Positions 17,124 through 26,711 of a stretch of DNA of 64,000 bases are shown here, piece by piece. Source of the DNA: SZUA-365 sp034002405. Lineage in GTDB: Bacteria; Bacteroidota; Ignavibacteria; SZUA-365. The position numbers and the translations under genes are program-made. The notes beneath the pieces are model-generated. The model made no database searches. It saw nothing but the letters and a program-made list of their open reading frames with translations, and was not told the DNA's origin. Location of the stretch: assembly GCA_034002405.1 (NCBI GenBank), contig JAVFAS010000004.1:62001-126000 (forward strand), written 5' to 3'. Position 1 is the first letter of the stretch, and every line of letters begins with the position of its first letter.

Positions 17124-19655
17124 TTACGCATTATCGCGCCATGCCACAACTTTTTCCGCATATTCTCCGGCGAACCGGTCGGCTTCCTCCTGTGATCGCG
17201 CCTCGGCAAGCACCGTGAACATCTCGTGTTCCTTGCTCGGGACGAGCAAGACCCAGGTCTCGCGATCATGGAGGATCTTGATGCCATCGACCAGCTGCCG
17301 CGTGAGTGCCTCCGACGCATGCATGGCCTGGCGCATGACGCGACCTTTCGCCTGCCACGGACAGTGAATGTTGCGGACCGCGCGGTACAGACGCGGAAGC
17401 TCCGCGTCGATGCGTCCAATGCGCCACCCCGTCACGGCCATCATTTCCAGAATCTTGGCGATACTGTACATCGCATCGGTGGCGAAAAGGAACTCGGGGA
17501 AAATGAAACCGCCACGGGTCCCCGCAACATAATCGAGTTCCGGATCCGAAAGAACGGCATTCATCATTCCACCATGCGTGCTCGGCGTGCGGACGAGTTC
17601 GACGCCGTACCGTTCGGCAAGCATATCCATTTCCGCGGAAGCGGAGATCGGACACGCCATTTTCCGAATCGGGCGTCCCTGCAGACGGCGCGCTTCGAGA
17701 TACAAATTCGTGATGACCGTGGCCTCGCGATCTTCATCGAGGAAATTGCCCGATTCATCCGCGAGAAAGACTTTTTCCGCGCCGGCATCGAGCAGCACGC
17801 CAAGGTCGCTCGAGAGCGAACGGACGATACTCGAGACATGCTGGCAGGCGGCGAGAAATTCTTCCTTCGTCCGGGTCAATCGCGTCCGGTCGATATAGGC
17901 ATTGAGCGAAATGACTTCCGCGCCCAGCTTCCCGAGAATGTTCGGAAAGATCGAAGACGCAATGCCGTAGGAATAATCGATCACGACCGTGAAAGCCTTG
18001 CTCGTGACCAGATCGTGATTCAGTGTCGAGAGGAAGCGTTCGCGGTACGCCTCGGTGGTGCGTTCCGGATACGAAAGAGATCCGATCGATTCAAACGACG
18101 CGCGACGGAAATCCTCGGAGAAGAACTGCCGCTCGATCGCCTTGGTGCGCTTGCTGGCAAGGTCCTGTCCGTCCGCGTCAAAGAAAATAATGTCCATCGA
18201 ACGCTTGTCGAAGGGCGATTTCCGGACATGCACCCCCGCGGTATACTTTCCGCTCCGCAGCACCTGCCGCAACATCGGGATCGCGGTGGTCTGCATGTCG
18301 TGAACATTGACTCCGGCGGACATGAGTCCACAGGCGATGGCCCGCTTGATCATGCGTGATGCGTTGTCCGGATCACGCGCGGTGAGGACCTGCGCGCCTT
18401 CACCCAGCACCGCGCCGAGCGATGTCCCAAGCTTCGCCCCGAATTCAGGATTGATCTCGATGTTCGTGGTCCCGGTGATACGTGCGTCGGCGAACAGCTC
18501 CCGCAGCCATTTGTCCTCCCAAACGAGCGACTTCGACAGCACCGCACCGTCCTGCACCACTTTTTCGGGCCACAGTTTGATATTCGAGAGCAGGGACGCC
18601 TTGCGTCCGATATTGCATCGATCGCTGATGAACACGTTTTCCGCGATCGTGGATCCGGCCTGGAGTATCGTCTCGAAGCCGACGACCGAATTGGATATCT
18701 GCACATTCTCCTCGAGCGTGCATCCATCCCAGATCACGGAATTCAATACCGTGACGCCGTCATGGATGGTCACATTGTCGCCGATGACACTGTTGATGAG
18801 CTTCGCGGAGTCGGCCACACGCGTTCCGCGGCCGATGACAACCGTTCCGCCCCAGCCGCTGCGTTCCGCCGGGACGATGCTGTCGCTGCCAACATACATG
18901 TCACCGGATCTGGCGCCGTCAAGAACGATACGCACGCTCCCGGCGAGGCAGTCCATGCTCGCTTCGTGGTATTCCGCGAGATTGCCGACGTCACGCCAAT
19001 ATCCTTCCGCGATATATCCACACAGTTTCTTCCCTTCCTGCATCATGAGCGGGAAGAGATTCTTGCTGAAATCGTAGTCTTCCTTGTACGGAATCATGTC
19101 GAGCACGTGGTTCTCGAGAATGTAGATTCCGGTGTTGATCGTATCGCTGAACACTTCCCCCCACGAGGGTTTCTCGAGAAAGCGGGTAATGTTCCCTTCC
19201 CCGTCGACGATCACGACGCCGAACTGGAGGGGATTCGGAACGCGGGTGAGTACGATGGTCGCGTCCGCGCCCTTCTCCTCGTGGAAACGGATGGCCTCGG
19301 TCAAATCGAAATCCGTCAGAACGTCGCCACTGATGATGAGCACCCGCTCGCTTCCGATTTTCTCGTACGCATTGCGGACACTGCCCGCGGTGCCGAAATC
19401 CGCTTCGGCGTGCATGTACTGCATCGAGATATCGAAGTCGCGTCCCTCGCCGAAAAACTCACGGATGGCATTGGGGTGGTAGAAGAGCAGCGAAATCACA
19501 TCATGAAACCCGTGCTTCTTCAACAGTTCGACGATGTGCAGCATCATCGGACGATTGACCATGGGGACCATGGGTTTGGGGATGTTGCAGGTCAACGGAC
19601 GCAACCGGGTACCGAACCCGCCTGCCATGATGATTGCTTTCATGTTGGTCGGCAT
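17124..19655 (-). CDS. NDP-sugar pyrophosphorylase fused to a degenerate phosphoglucomutase/phosphomannomutase domain
   Basis: The protein has 843 residues in three parts. Residues ~5-235 form a nucleotidyltransferase with MAGGFGTRLRPLT and the KPMVPMVNRP loop. Residues ~250-370 form a left-handed beta helix (hexapeptide repeats such as IGDNVTIHDGV). Residues ~385-835 form an alpha-D-phosphohexomutase fold. In the mutase part the usual TASHNP serine loop reads RKSPFD, keeping Ser but losing His. The metal loop DGDADR is replaced by DAGAEKVFLAD, and the sugar loop GEESGGH by GTRGGFIFPEF. The pyrophosphorylase should be active, making a GDP- or dTDP/UDP-sugar; the mutase half looks catalytically impaired or altered. 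Similar fusions occur in several bacterial phyla. Confidence 0.87.
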   Translation of the reverse strand: MPTNMKAIIMAGGFGTRLRPLTCNIPKPMVPMVNRPMMLHIVELLKKHGFHDVISLLFYHPNAIREFFGEGRDFDISMQYMHAEADFGTAGSVRNAYEKIGSERVLIISGDVLTDFDLTEAIRFHEEKGADATIVLTRVPNPLQFGVVIVDGEGNITRFLEKPSWGEVFSDTINTGIYILENHVLDMIPYKEDYDFSKNLFPLMMQEGKKLCGYIAEGYWRDVGNLAEYHEASMDCLAGSVRIVLDGARSGDMYVGSDSIVPAERSGWGGTVVIGRGTRVADSAKLINSVIGDNVTIHDGVTVLNSVIWDGCTLEENVQISNSVVGFETILQAGSTIAENVFISDRCNIGRKASLLSNIKLWPEKVVQDGAVLSKSLVWEDKWLRELFADARITGTTNIEINPEFGAKLGTSLGAVLGEGAQVLTARDPDNASRMIKRAIACGLMSAGVNVHDMQTTAIPMLRQVLRSGKYTAGVHVRKSPFDKRSMDIIFFDADGQDLASKRTKAIERQFFSEDFRRASFESIGSLSYPERTTEAYRERFLSTLNHDLVTSKAFTVVIDYSYGIASSIFPNILGKLGAEVISLNAYIDRTRLTRTKEEFLAACQHVSSIVRSLSSDLGVLLDAGAEKVFLADESGNFLDEDREATVITNLYLEARRLQGRPIRKMACPISASAEMDMLAERYGVELVRTPSTHGGMMNAVLSDPELDYVAGTRGGFIFPEFLFATDAMYSIAKILEMMAVTGWRIGRIDAELPRLYRAVRNIHCPWQAKGRVMRQAMHASEALTRQLVDGIKILHDRETWVLLVPSKEHEMFTVLAEARSQEEADRFAGEYAEKVVAWRDNA

Positions 19656-19787
19656 GTTGTGGAGGTGAGAATGTCCAGCGTCGACAGAAGCTACGAAAAT
19701 GCCATACGGAGTGCAAGAAGAGTATTGGCTCTTTTTCTAATAATTACCCCGCATCGGGTCCGATGGAATAGTGCGGGTGCGGATGGA

Positions 19788-20366
19788 TTAAAACGGTTGT
19801 GGTGGGAGATCGATGAAATCAACGGTGATATCGATGTCGCGGAGAAACCGTCCCCCGCCCACATCGATCGGCGATGGCGCGCGCACGTCACCGCTCACGG
19901 TATACACACCCACGGCCCGCCAGTGCTGGAACGGGTCGGGCCCATAATTTTGCGCCACCACGACATAGGCAAACACACCGCGGAGCGCCTCGGTCTGCAC
20001 ACGATACGCGATGCTGTCCACACCATACGGCAGGCCGTCACTGAACACCGCCGAGCCGCCCAGCACCTCGCTGAGCAGATCCTTCGGCGGATAGTTTCGG
20101 AACGCGGCGACGCGCAGGTCACGCACGCTGTCCTGTGGTGGCCACGTGCCGCGGATGTGAAGTGTGCCGGAAAAGCCGGGGATGGTCATCTCCGTCGGCG
20201 GAAGAAGTCCATGATCCTCGCAAGCGGATGCAAACAATAGAAGCACGACGGCCGCCAGCATCAACCACGAGCGGGACGCGAGATTGCGCGGCGGCGGCGC
20301 TGGTGCGCGCACGTCCTCCCTCCCGTCACCGCCATGAACTGGCGTCATGTCATGCGTTGGCGTCAT
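19788..20366 (-). CDS. Lipoprotein of unknown function coupled to metG
   Basis: The 192-residue frame has a long polar N-terminus (about 32 residues) before a hydrophobic stretch and lipobox FASAC. The true start may therefore be internal. The mature part (TIPGFSGTLHIRGTWPP, then a QTEALRGVFAYVVVAQNYG strand pair) looks like a small beta sandwich. The ATG overlaps the metG stop (ATGA), so it is probably translated by coupling. I recognise no family. Confidence 0.65.
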   Translation of the reverse strand: MTPTHDMTPVHGGDGREDVRAPAPPPRNLASRSWLMLAAVVLLLFASACEDHGLLPPTEMTIPGFSGTLHIRGTWPPQDSVRDLRVAAFRNYPPKDLLSEVLGGSAVFSDGLPYGVDSIAYRVQTEALRGVFAYVVVAQNYGPDPFQHWRAVGVYTVSGDVRAPSPIDVGGGRFLRDIDITVDFIDLPPQPF

Positions 20367-22402
20367 TTGACAATTGCTCCGATGGAGATGGTCTCTTCCG
20401 GACTGACGAGCACGGGTCCTTCATCATCATTCGATGCGGCCAGAATCATGCCTTGCGATTCGATGCCGAACAGTTTCGCGGGTTTGAGATTCGCGACGAC
20501 CACGATTCGTTTGCCGATCAATTGTTCGGGAGTGTATTTCAGCGCGATCCCCGCGACCAGTTGCCGTTGCTCGGATCCGATGTCCACCCGCAGCTTGAGA
20601 AGCTTGTTCGATTTCGGAACCGCCTCCGCCTCGATCACTGTCGCCACGCGCAGATCGAGTTTCATGAAGTCATCGATACTGATCTGTTCCTTGATCGGCG
20701 GGTAGGATTTCTCCGTCTCGGTGGTCAGGCGGCCGAGCTTCGCGATCTCCTGTTCGATCGCGTCGTCGGTGATCTTTTCAAACAGAATCGCACGAGCGCC
20801 GAGCGCATGACCGGTCGGGAGACGCCAGCTTCCCACCGCATCCCAGGAGATCGCGGCTGGATCGTCGAGCGCGAGCATCGTACGCAGGGAATGCGCGGTG
20901 AACGGAAGCACGGGTTCGATCAGCACCGACAAGGCGTACAGCGCCTGCAGGCTGCAATTGATCGTGTTGGCACAAGCGCGCGAATCGGTCTTGATTGTCT
21001 TCCACGGCTCCTGGTCATTGAAATACTTGTTCGCCGCACGCGCGAGATTCATCGTCGCCGTGACACCGTCACGGAAGCGGAAGCGCTCATACGCATCGGC
21101 GATCCGTGCGGCGCTTGTTTCGAACTGCGCGAGAAAGGCGCGGTCTTCCTCGTCTGGCTCCACGATTGCGGGGACCTGCCCGTCAAAATATTTTTCCGCG
21201 AAATGCATCGAGCGGTTGACCAGATTTCCGAGAATATCCGCGAGTTCGTTGTTGTTGCGTGACTGGAAATCCTTCCAGTAAAAATCGCTGTCCCGTGTTT
21301 CCGGCATGTTCATCGCCAGCGTGTAGCGCAGGGGATCCGCGGGATAGGTGTCGAGAAATTCGTTGAGTTCGATCGACCAGCCCTGGCTCTTGCTGAACTT
21401 CTTTCCCTCAAGATTCAGAAACTCATTGGCCGGCACATTGTCGGGCAGGACATACCCCCCCTTCTCCATCAGCATCGCGGGAAACATCAGGCAATGAAAG
21501 ACAATGTTGTCCTTGCCAATAAAGGGAATGTATCGGGTCGACGGGTCACACCAGAATTCCTTCCACCGGTCTGGCGTTCCCAGGCGCGCTGCCCATTCCT
21601 TGCTCGCGGAAATGTAGCCGAGTACCGCTTCAAACCAGACATAGATGACTTTCCCCTCCGATTCCTCTCCCGGTACTTTCACGCCCCACTCCATGTCACG
21701 GGAGATCGGACGGTCACTGAGTCCGCCCTTCAACCACGAACGCACCTGCTGCAAGACGTTTTCCTTCCAGACACCCGCATGCGCCTCGATGTACTGTTCG
21801 AGCCGCTCCTGGTACGCGCCCAGCGGGAAATGCCAGTGCGAGGCTTCCCGGATTTCCGGGGCGGCATCGCTGAGCAGACTCCTGGGGTTCCGTAGTTCGG
21901 TCTGGTCGTAATACGTGCTGCAATTCTCGCACTGGTCGCCGTATGCCCGCTCGAACCCACAATGCGGACAGGTTCCGATGACAAAACGATCCGGCAGGAA
22001 CATCTTCGCTTCCGGATCGAACAGCTGTTGTTCCTCGCTACGGGTGAGTACCCCCTTGTCGCGGAATTCCACGAACCACTCCCGCGCGGTTTCGTGATGC
22101 ACCGGCAGGGATGTGCGGGAATAGTTATCGAAGCTCATGCCGATGCGCTCGAATGCCCGCTTGTTCAGCTCGTGGTAGCGATCGATGATATCCCGCGGCG
22201 TCACCCCTTCCTTCCGCGCGGAAATGAGAATGCTCACCCCGTGTTCGTCGGAACCGCAAATGAACAGTACGTCACGCGATTTCAGCCGCTGATATCGGAC
22301 ATACATATCCGCTGGAAGATATGCCCCGGCCAGATGGCCGAAATGAATGGCACCGTTGGCATAGGGAAGCGCGGAGGTCACGAGAATTCTGGAGTGTTGC
22401 AT
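20363..22402 (-). CDS. metG: Methionyl-tRNA synthetase
   Basis: This charges tRNA-Met and initiator tRNA. Counting from the ATG at 22402 it has 679 residues. It has the HIGH-like NGAIHFGHLAG, a zinc knuckle (CPHCGFERAYGDQCENC), the KMSKS-like KKFSKSQG, and a C-terminal tRNA-binding/dimerisation domain (LRVATVIEAEAVPKSNKLLKLRVD). Earlier in-frame starts would add a ~50-residue extension with no family similarity, so I reject them. It is divergent from the ECF sigma gene and followed by an overlapping lipoprotein gene. Confidence 0.97.
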   Translation of the reverse strand: MQHSRILVTSALPYANGAIHFGHLAGAYLPADMYVRYQRLKSRDVLFICGSDEHGVSILISARKEGVTPRDIIDRYHELNKRAFERIGMSFDNYSRTSLPVHHETAREWFVEFRDKGVLTRSEEQQLFDPEAKMFLPDRFVIGTCPHCGFERAYGDQCENCSTYYDQTELRNPRSLLSDAAPEIREASHWHFPLGAYQERLEQYIEAHAGVWKENVLQQVRSWLKGGLSDRPISRDMEWGVKVPGEESEGKVIYVWFEAVLGYISASKEWAARLGTPDRWKEFWCDPSTRYIPFIGKDNIVFHCLMFPAMLMEKGGYVLPDNVPANEFLNLEGKKFSKSQGWSIELNEFLDTYPADPLRYTLAMNMPETRDSDFYWKDFQSRNNNELADILGNLVNRSMHFAEKYFDGQVPAIVEPDEEDRAFLAQFETSAARIADAYERFRFRDGVTATMNLARAANKYFNDQEPWKTIKTDSRACANTINCSLQALYALSVLIEPVLPFTAHSLRTMLALDDPAAISWDAVGSWRLPTGHALGARAILFEKITDDAIEQEIAKLGRLTTETEKSYPPIKEQISIDDFMKLDLRVATVIEAEAVPKSNKLLKLRVDIGSEQRQLVAGIALKYTPEQLIGKRIVVVANLKPAKLFGIESQGMILAASNDDEGPVLVSPEETISIGAIVK

Positions 22403-22463
22403 GGATGCATGTTGAGCGTCAGTGATGGAATATGCCGGCAATCGATTGCGGCCAAAGTGCGAT

Positions 22464-22492
22464 AGTATAGACAATTCAGCCGCGTCGAGCAA
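22464..22492 (-). promoter_or_regulatory. Candidate metG promoter TTGCTC-N17-TATACT
   Basis: On the minus strand TTGCTC (22487-22492) and TATACT (22464-22469) are separated by 17 bases, about 60 bases before the metG ATG. The 287-base divergent region to the ECF sigma gene holds no gene I can support, and I could not define a sigma-gene promoter in it. Confidence 0.45.
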
Positions 22493-22689
22493 GATCGCAT
22501 CCCGTACGCCACGCATCGAGACGGAACGAGCCCGTGACACGCGGGCGGGGCAAGCCCACAACCCCCGGCCTCTTGTTCCTCCTTGATTAAACCTTCGGTC
22601 GACCGCGGTGTCCTACCCGAATCATTCCGTCAGCGACGGTCCGCTCCGGCATCGGACGAGAGCCATGTTGTCCGTACATTTCCATATTC

Positions 22690-23238
22690 ATGCACGCATC
22701 GTTCGACGCAGACATACTCGACGCATGCCGTCGGGGAGACCGTGCCGCCTTCAACCAGTTGGTGCGGACGTATCAGGACCTGGTCTACCGGACCGTGCTG
22801 CGCTTGGTGCGCGATCCCGACGATGCGTGGGATATCGCTCAGGACGTGTTTGTTCGTGCGTTCGAGAAGGTCGGAGACTTCCGCGGCGAGTCACAGGTCT
22901 CAACCTGGCTGTACCGCATCGCGGTCAACCTCTCGCTCAATCATCTGCGGCGGTCGCGGTTGCGAACGTATCTGCGTCTCGACGAGGCGCAGCATGCCCT
23001 GCCCTCGGACACCCGCCCACCGTCGGAAGAACTCGAGCGCAGCGAGATGCAGCAGCTGATCGATCGCGCGATCGAAACCTTGCCGCCAAAACAGAAAGCG
23101 GTGTTCACGCTCCGATACCACGAGGAACTTCCTTATGAACAGATTGCCGCCGTGCTGCGCACTTCGGTCGGCGGCCTGAAGGCAAATTATCATCATGCGC
23201 TCAAGAAGATTGAAATCTATGTCCGCACCCACATGTAA
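22690..23238 (+). CDS. ECF RNA polymerase sigma factor
   Basis: The 182 residues show region 2 (FNQLVRTYQDLVYRTVLRLV, then DAWDIAQDVFVRAF and the WLYRIAVN -10 recognition helix) and region 4 (LPPKQKAVFTLRYHEELPYEQIAAVL). This is a SigE/RpoE-like ECF factor. The following gene encodes a membrane protein with an anti-sigma-like N-terminus and overlaps it by 20 bases, the usual sigma/anti-sigma arrangement, so the pair should respond to an envelope signal. ECF group cannot be fixed by eye. Confidence 0.93.
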   Translation: MHASFDADILDACRRGDRAAFNQLVRTYQDLVYRTVLRLVRDPDDAWDIAQDVFVRAFEKVGDFRGESQVSTWLYRIAVNLSLNHLRRSRLRTYLRLDEAQHALPSDTRPPSEELERSEMQQLIDRAIETLPPKQKAVFTLRYHEELPYEQIAAVLRTSVGGLKANYHHALKKIEIYVRTHM

Positions 23239-23944
23239 GGCGTGTCGCGGTGTCCTCCCCGATTACGTCGCGGGCACACTCGATGCGGAACAGTCCGCGC
23301 GTCTACGAAGTCATCTCGCTTCTTCTCCATCGTGCATGAAAGAGGCGGAGCGGCTTCGCACCCTGTTCCGGCAATTCCCCCCCCGCCAGGATGCGACACC
23401 ACGGGTTCCGGATCCCGCACGCTTTGTCAGCGGAGTCAACGAGCGCATCGACAGCCGGCGCGCCCGGGATGGCCGCGGCATCCTGGCGGCGTTCGGTGAC
23501 CGCGACGCGTGGCAGTTGATCGTGCAACGACCCGCCGTGCTGCTTTCCGGACTCACGGCCGTGATCGTTCTCGCACTCGCGGGCGGGTTTATCTTGAACA
23601 TGCTTGAGTCCGCACCGGCTTCGGATGCCCGGACCATTCTCGCCGCCGACGATCTTCTCGGCCTGGAGGTGGACATGCCGGATGCGGATTATCTCGGCGA
23701 GTTATCCATCACCCGACCGTCGGTACTCGATCCGCTGCCGGGACTCGACGACGCCGCGCCGGCAACCCTGACGCTCCTCGAGGAGGAGATCGACGCGGAT
23801 CTGCTCGAATATCTCACCGCGTCGGGAATGCTTTCCGCCGGATTCGACTACGTCTCACCCTACGACCTTGTCGACGACATCCCGGCAAATGAGTTCGAGC
23901 CCATTCTGGCATCCCTTGAACTGAATCGCTTCACGCACTTGTGA
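23219..23944 (+). CDS. Putative anti-sigma factor, membrane-anchored with acidic periplasmic tail
   Basis: The protein has 241 residues from the ATG inside the sigma gene. The N-terminal ~45 residues resemble a zinc-type anti-sigma domain (CKACRGVLPDYVAGTLD, then HLASSPSC), but the canonical HxxxCxxC has Ser in place of the first Cys. A single membrane segment lies at about residues 98-120. The periplasmic part is strikingly acidic, rich in Asp/Glu/Leu (DLLGLEVDMPDADYLGEL, LLEEEIDADLLEYL). It should sequester the upstream sigma factor at the membrane until stress. The sensing mechanism is unknown. Confidence 0.75.
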   Translation: MSAPTCKACRGVLPDYVAGTLDAEQSARLRSHLASSPSCMKEAERLRTLFRQFPPRQDATPRVPDPARFVSGVNERIDSRRARDGRGILAAFGDRDAWQLIVQRPAVLLSGLTAVIVLALAGGFILNMLESAPASDARTILAADDLLGLEVDMPDADYLGELSITRPSVLDPLPGLDDAAPATLTLLEEEIDADLLEYLTASGMLSAGFDYVSPYDLVDDIPANEFEPILASLELNRFTHL

Positions 23945-23951
23945 GTTCATC

Positions 23952-24419
23952 ATGAAAACAACGCTGCAACTCCTCCTCATTGTCCTTGTATTCAGCAGTG
24001 TCGCTGCCGCACAGGACGGCCCGCCGCGCGACGGCAAGCATCGCGAACGTCTTGAACAGCTGCGGCGCATCAAACTGATCGAGTCGCTGGGACTCGACGA
24101 AGAGCGTGCAGTGCGATTCACCGTCCGCGAAAAGGAATTTCGCACCCAGCAACAAGAGCTTCGCGAGAAACGGGAAACCATGCTCGCGGAGCTGCGCGCA
24201 CTGGTCGAATCCGAAGGCAACGACGCCAGCCTGCGAACGCAGCTTGAAAAACTGGCCGAGCACGATGCGCGCATGCTGCGGCAGCGGCATGCATTCCTGC
24301 TCTCACTCGGTGATTTCCTCACGATGCGGCAGATCGCCACGATTGTGCTCTTCGAGCAGCAATTCGCGCGCGAGGTCCGCCACCTGATCGAAAAGTCCCG
24401 ACGCGCTCCGCGCCGCTGA
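23952..24419 (+). CDS. Secreted helical protein, Spy/CpxP-like
   Basis: This 155-residue protein has a signal peptide (cleavage near AAAQD, residue ~20). The mature part is entirely charged helix (ERLEQLRRIKLIESLGLDEE, FRTQQQELREKRETML, LTMRQIATIVLFEQQF). Length, secretion, helix content and the LT-x-x-Q-like LTMRQ turn resemble Spy/CpxP periplasmic chaperone-sensors, though similarity is too weak to be certain. It is 7 bases after the anti-sigma gene, so sigma, anti-sigma and this protein form a likely three-gene stress module. Confidence 0.65.
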   Translation: MKTTLQLLLIVLVFSSVAAAQDGPPRDGKHRERLEQLRRIKLIESLGLDEERAVRFTVREKEFRTQQQELREKRETMLAELRALVESEGNDASLRTQLEKLAEHDARMLRQRHAFLLSLGDFLTMRQIATIVLFEQQFAREVRHLIEKSRRAPRR

Positions 24420-24497
24420 TCGATTCCGACGGTGTTCTTCACCAGGGGGAAGCGTTTTCGGATAGGAAAAAATTGCGCAAAAGCGTAGTTTTTGGGA

Positions 24498-26705
24498 ATG
24501 AAACAGATTGCGCAACACATCAAAACCGGCGCCATGAAGGTCGCTGATGTACCCGCCCCGGCCATCGGTCGCGGCATGGTGCTCGTGAAAAATTACTTTT
24601 CCGTGATCAGCGCCGGCACGGAAAAAACCTCGGTCGACTCCCGGAAGTCTTCCCTGCTGCAACGGGCGAAAAGCCAACCGGACGAAGTCCGCAAAGTCAT
24701 CGAAGAAGTACGCCGCAACGGTCTCACGCGGACGTATCGGCGCATCATGGGGAAACTTGATTCGCACGCGGGTCTTGGCTACAGCACGGCAGGTGTCGTG
24801 ATTGGCGTCGAGGAAGGTGTGCAGGACATCGAGATCGGCGACCGTGTCGCCTGCGCTGGTGCGGAGTACGCCTCGCACAGTGATATCATTGCCGTTCCCC
24901 GAAACCTGGTCGCCCGCATCCCGCACGGCGTCTCGATGGAATCCGCTGCGTACAGCACGATTGCCGCGATCGCGCTGCAGGGTGTGCGTCAAACCGCGCC
25001 GATGCTTGGCGAGACGGTCGTCGTCATCGGGTTGGGCCTGCTCGGTCAGTTCACCGTCCAGTTTCTCAAGGCCAACGGCTGCCGGGTGATCGGCGTGGAT
25101 CTGGACCCCCTGGCCGTGGCCATGGCCACACGCTCGGGAGCCGACGCCGCGCTCCATCGCGTCTCGGATCCGGTTGAGAGCGTGGTCCAATCCTTCAGCG
25201 GAGGACATGGCGCGGATGCCGTCATCATCACCGCGGGCACATCCAGCAACGATCCGATCGAACTCGCCGGTCGTCTCACACGGGAACGCGGACGAGTGGT
25301 CATCGTCGGTGCCGCGGCCATGAACATCCCCCGTGGCCCGTACTACATGAAGGAAATCGAGATCCGAATCTCTCGTTCCTACGGTCCCGGGCGCTACGAT
25401 CGCGACTATGAAGAAGAAGGGCTCGATTTCCCGATCGGCTATGTCCGATGGACCGAGAACCGCAACATGCAGGCGTATCTCCAACTGCTCTTGCAGGGCC
25501 GCATCAATACCGAGGTCCTGACCACGCACCGTTTTGGCATCGACGATGCACTTCGCGCCTACGCCCTGATCGAAGGGGAAAAATCCGAACCGTATGTCGG
25601 CATCGTTCTCTCCTACGAGGATCCGAGCGAGAAGGAACTCCTCGAAATGACCCGCGACACGGATCTTCCCGAAGTCCCGGTCATTTCGCCCAAACGCAGT
25701 TCGCTGACGGTCGGCGTTATTGGTGCCGGCAGTTTCGCCTCCGGCTTCCTGCTCCCCCATCTCAAGGCAATGGACGATGTGACACTCGACAGTGTCTGCA
25801 ACCGCAGCGGACTGACATCGACGGACATGCGCAACAAATTCGGCTTTCGTCATTCGACCACGAAACCGGAGGAAGTGCTGCAGGACGAAACCATCGGTAC
25901 CGTATTCATCGCGACCCGCCATGCGCAGCACGCCCCGTTCACCTACGAAGCGCTCCGTCGCGGGAAGCATGTATTCGTCGAAAAGCCCCTCGCGCTGAAC
26001 GAGCAGGAACTCGCGCCCATCGAGGCGCTGCTGACCACGCATCCGGAACTCCGCGGGAAAGTGCATCTGATGGTCGGATTCAACCGGCGCTTTGCCCCCC
26101 TTGTACGGGATATGCGGAGCTTTTTTTCCAGTTTCACCGAACCCGCGGTCGTGCACTATTATGTGAATGCCGGATTTCTGCCCAAGGATCATTGGACACA
26201 ACATCCCATCGATGGCGGTGGCCGCATCATCGGCGAGGTGTGCCATTTTATCGATACCATCCAGTTCCTGACCGGCGCACTCCCCCGACGCATCAGTGCC
26301 GAATGCATCGCCAGCGAAAATGCGCTCGTCACACCGCAAGACAATGTGAACATCACCATGCGCATGCGCGACGGGTCGATCGGAATCATCACCTATGTCG
26401 CCAACGGCGACGCATCGATCCCGAAGGAACGCATCATCATGTCCCGCGGCAACGCCACGGCCGTGATGGACAATTTCCAGTCCCTCACATTGGCGCGAGA
26501 CGGAAAACAGACGAAAAAGAAGGGAACCGGCGACAAGGGCCATCAACACGAAGTGATGGCATTCATGGATGCAATCCGGCGGAAGTCCGATCCCGTCATT
26601 TCCCTCGAAAGTCTCATCATCACGACCCGTACAACCTATGCGATCATCGATGCGCTGACCACGAAGCAGGTCATCACGCTCGACGACCGTGGATTCCGGG
26701 AATAG
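24498..26705 (+). CDS. Two-domain oxidoreductase: zinc-type MDR dehydrogenase fused to Gfo/Idh/MocA dehydrogenase
   Basis: The protein has 735 residues. Residues ~1-375 form a medium-chain dehydrogenase/reductase with LGYSTAGVV, GDRVACAGAEYA and the NAD loop VVIGLGLLGQF. Residues ~400-735 form a second Rossmann domain (VGVIGAGSFASGF), with VEKPLALNEQE and GGRIIGEVCHF matching the EKP and GG-x-(D/E)-H regions of Gfo/Idh/MocA. Fusions of this type usually lie in capsule or O-antigen loci and act on nucleotide sugars. Here it lies between a sigma module and uppP, so its substrate is open. ATG 24498 is preferred to the TTG two codons earlier. Confidence 0.85.
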   Translation: MKQIAQHIKTGAMKVADVPAPAIGRGMVLVKNYFSVISAGTEKTSVDSRKSSLLQRAKSQPDEVRKVIEEVRRNGLTRTYRRIMGKLDSHAGLGYSTAGVVIGVEEGVQDIEIGDRVACAGAEYASHSDIIAVPRNLVARIPHGVSMESAAYSTIAAIALQGVRQTAPMLGETVVVIGLGLLGQFTVQFLKANGCRVIGVDLDPLAVAMATRSGADAALHRVSDPVESVVQSFSGGHGADAVIITAGTSSNDPIELAGRLTRERGRVVIVGAAAMNIPRGPYYMKEIEIRISRSYGPGRYDRDYEEEGLDFPIGYVRWTENRNMQAYLQLLLQGRINTEVLTTHRFGIDDALRAYALIEGEKSEPYVGIVLSYEDPSEKELLEMTRDTDLPEVPVISPKRSSLTVGVIGAGSFASGFLLPHLKAMDDVTLDSVCNRSGLTSTDMRNKFGFRHSTTKPEEVLQDETIGTVFIATRHAQHAPFTYEALRRGKHVFVEKPLALNEQELAPIEALLTTHPELRGKVHLMVGFNRRFAPLVRDMRSFFSSFTEPAVVHYYVNAGFLPKDHWTQHPIDGGGRIIGEVCHFIDTIQFLTGALPRRISAECIASENALVTPQDNVNITMRMRDGSIGIITYVANGDASIPKERIIMSRGNATAVMDNFQSLTLARDGKQTKKKGTGDKGHQHEVMAFMDAIRRKSDPVISLESLIITTRTTYAIIDALTTKQVITLDDRGFRE

Positions 26706-26711
26706 TCGCGC

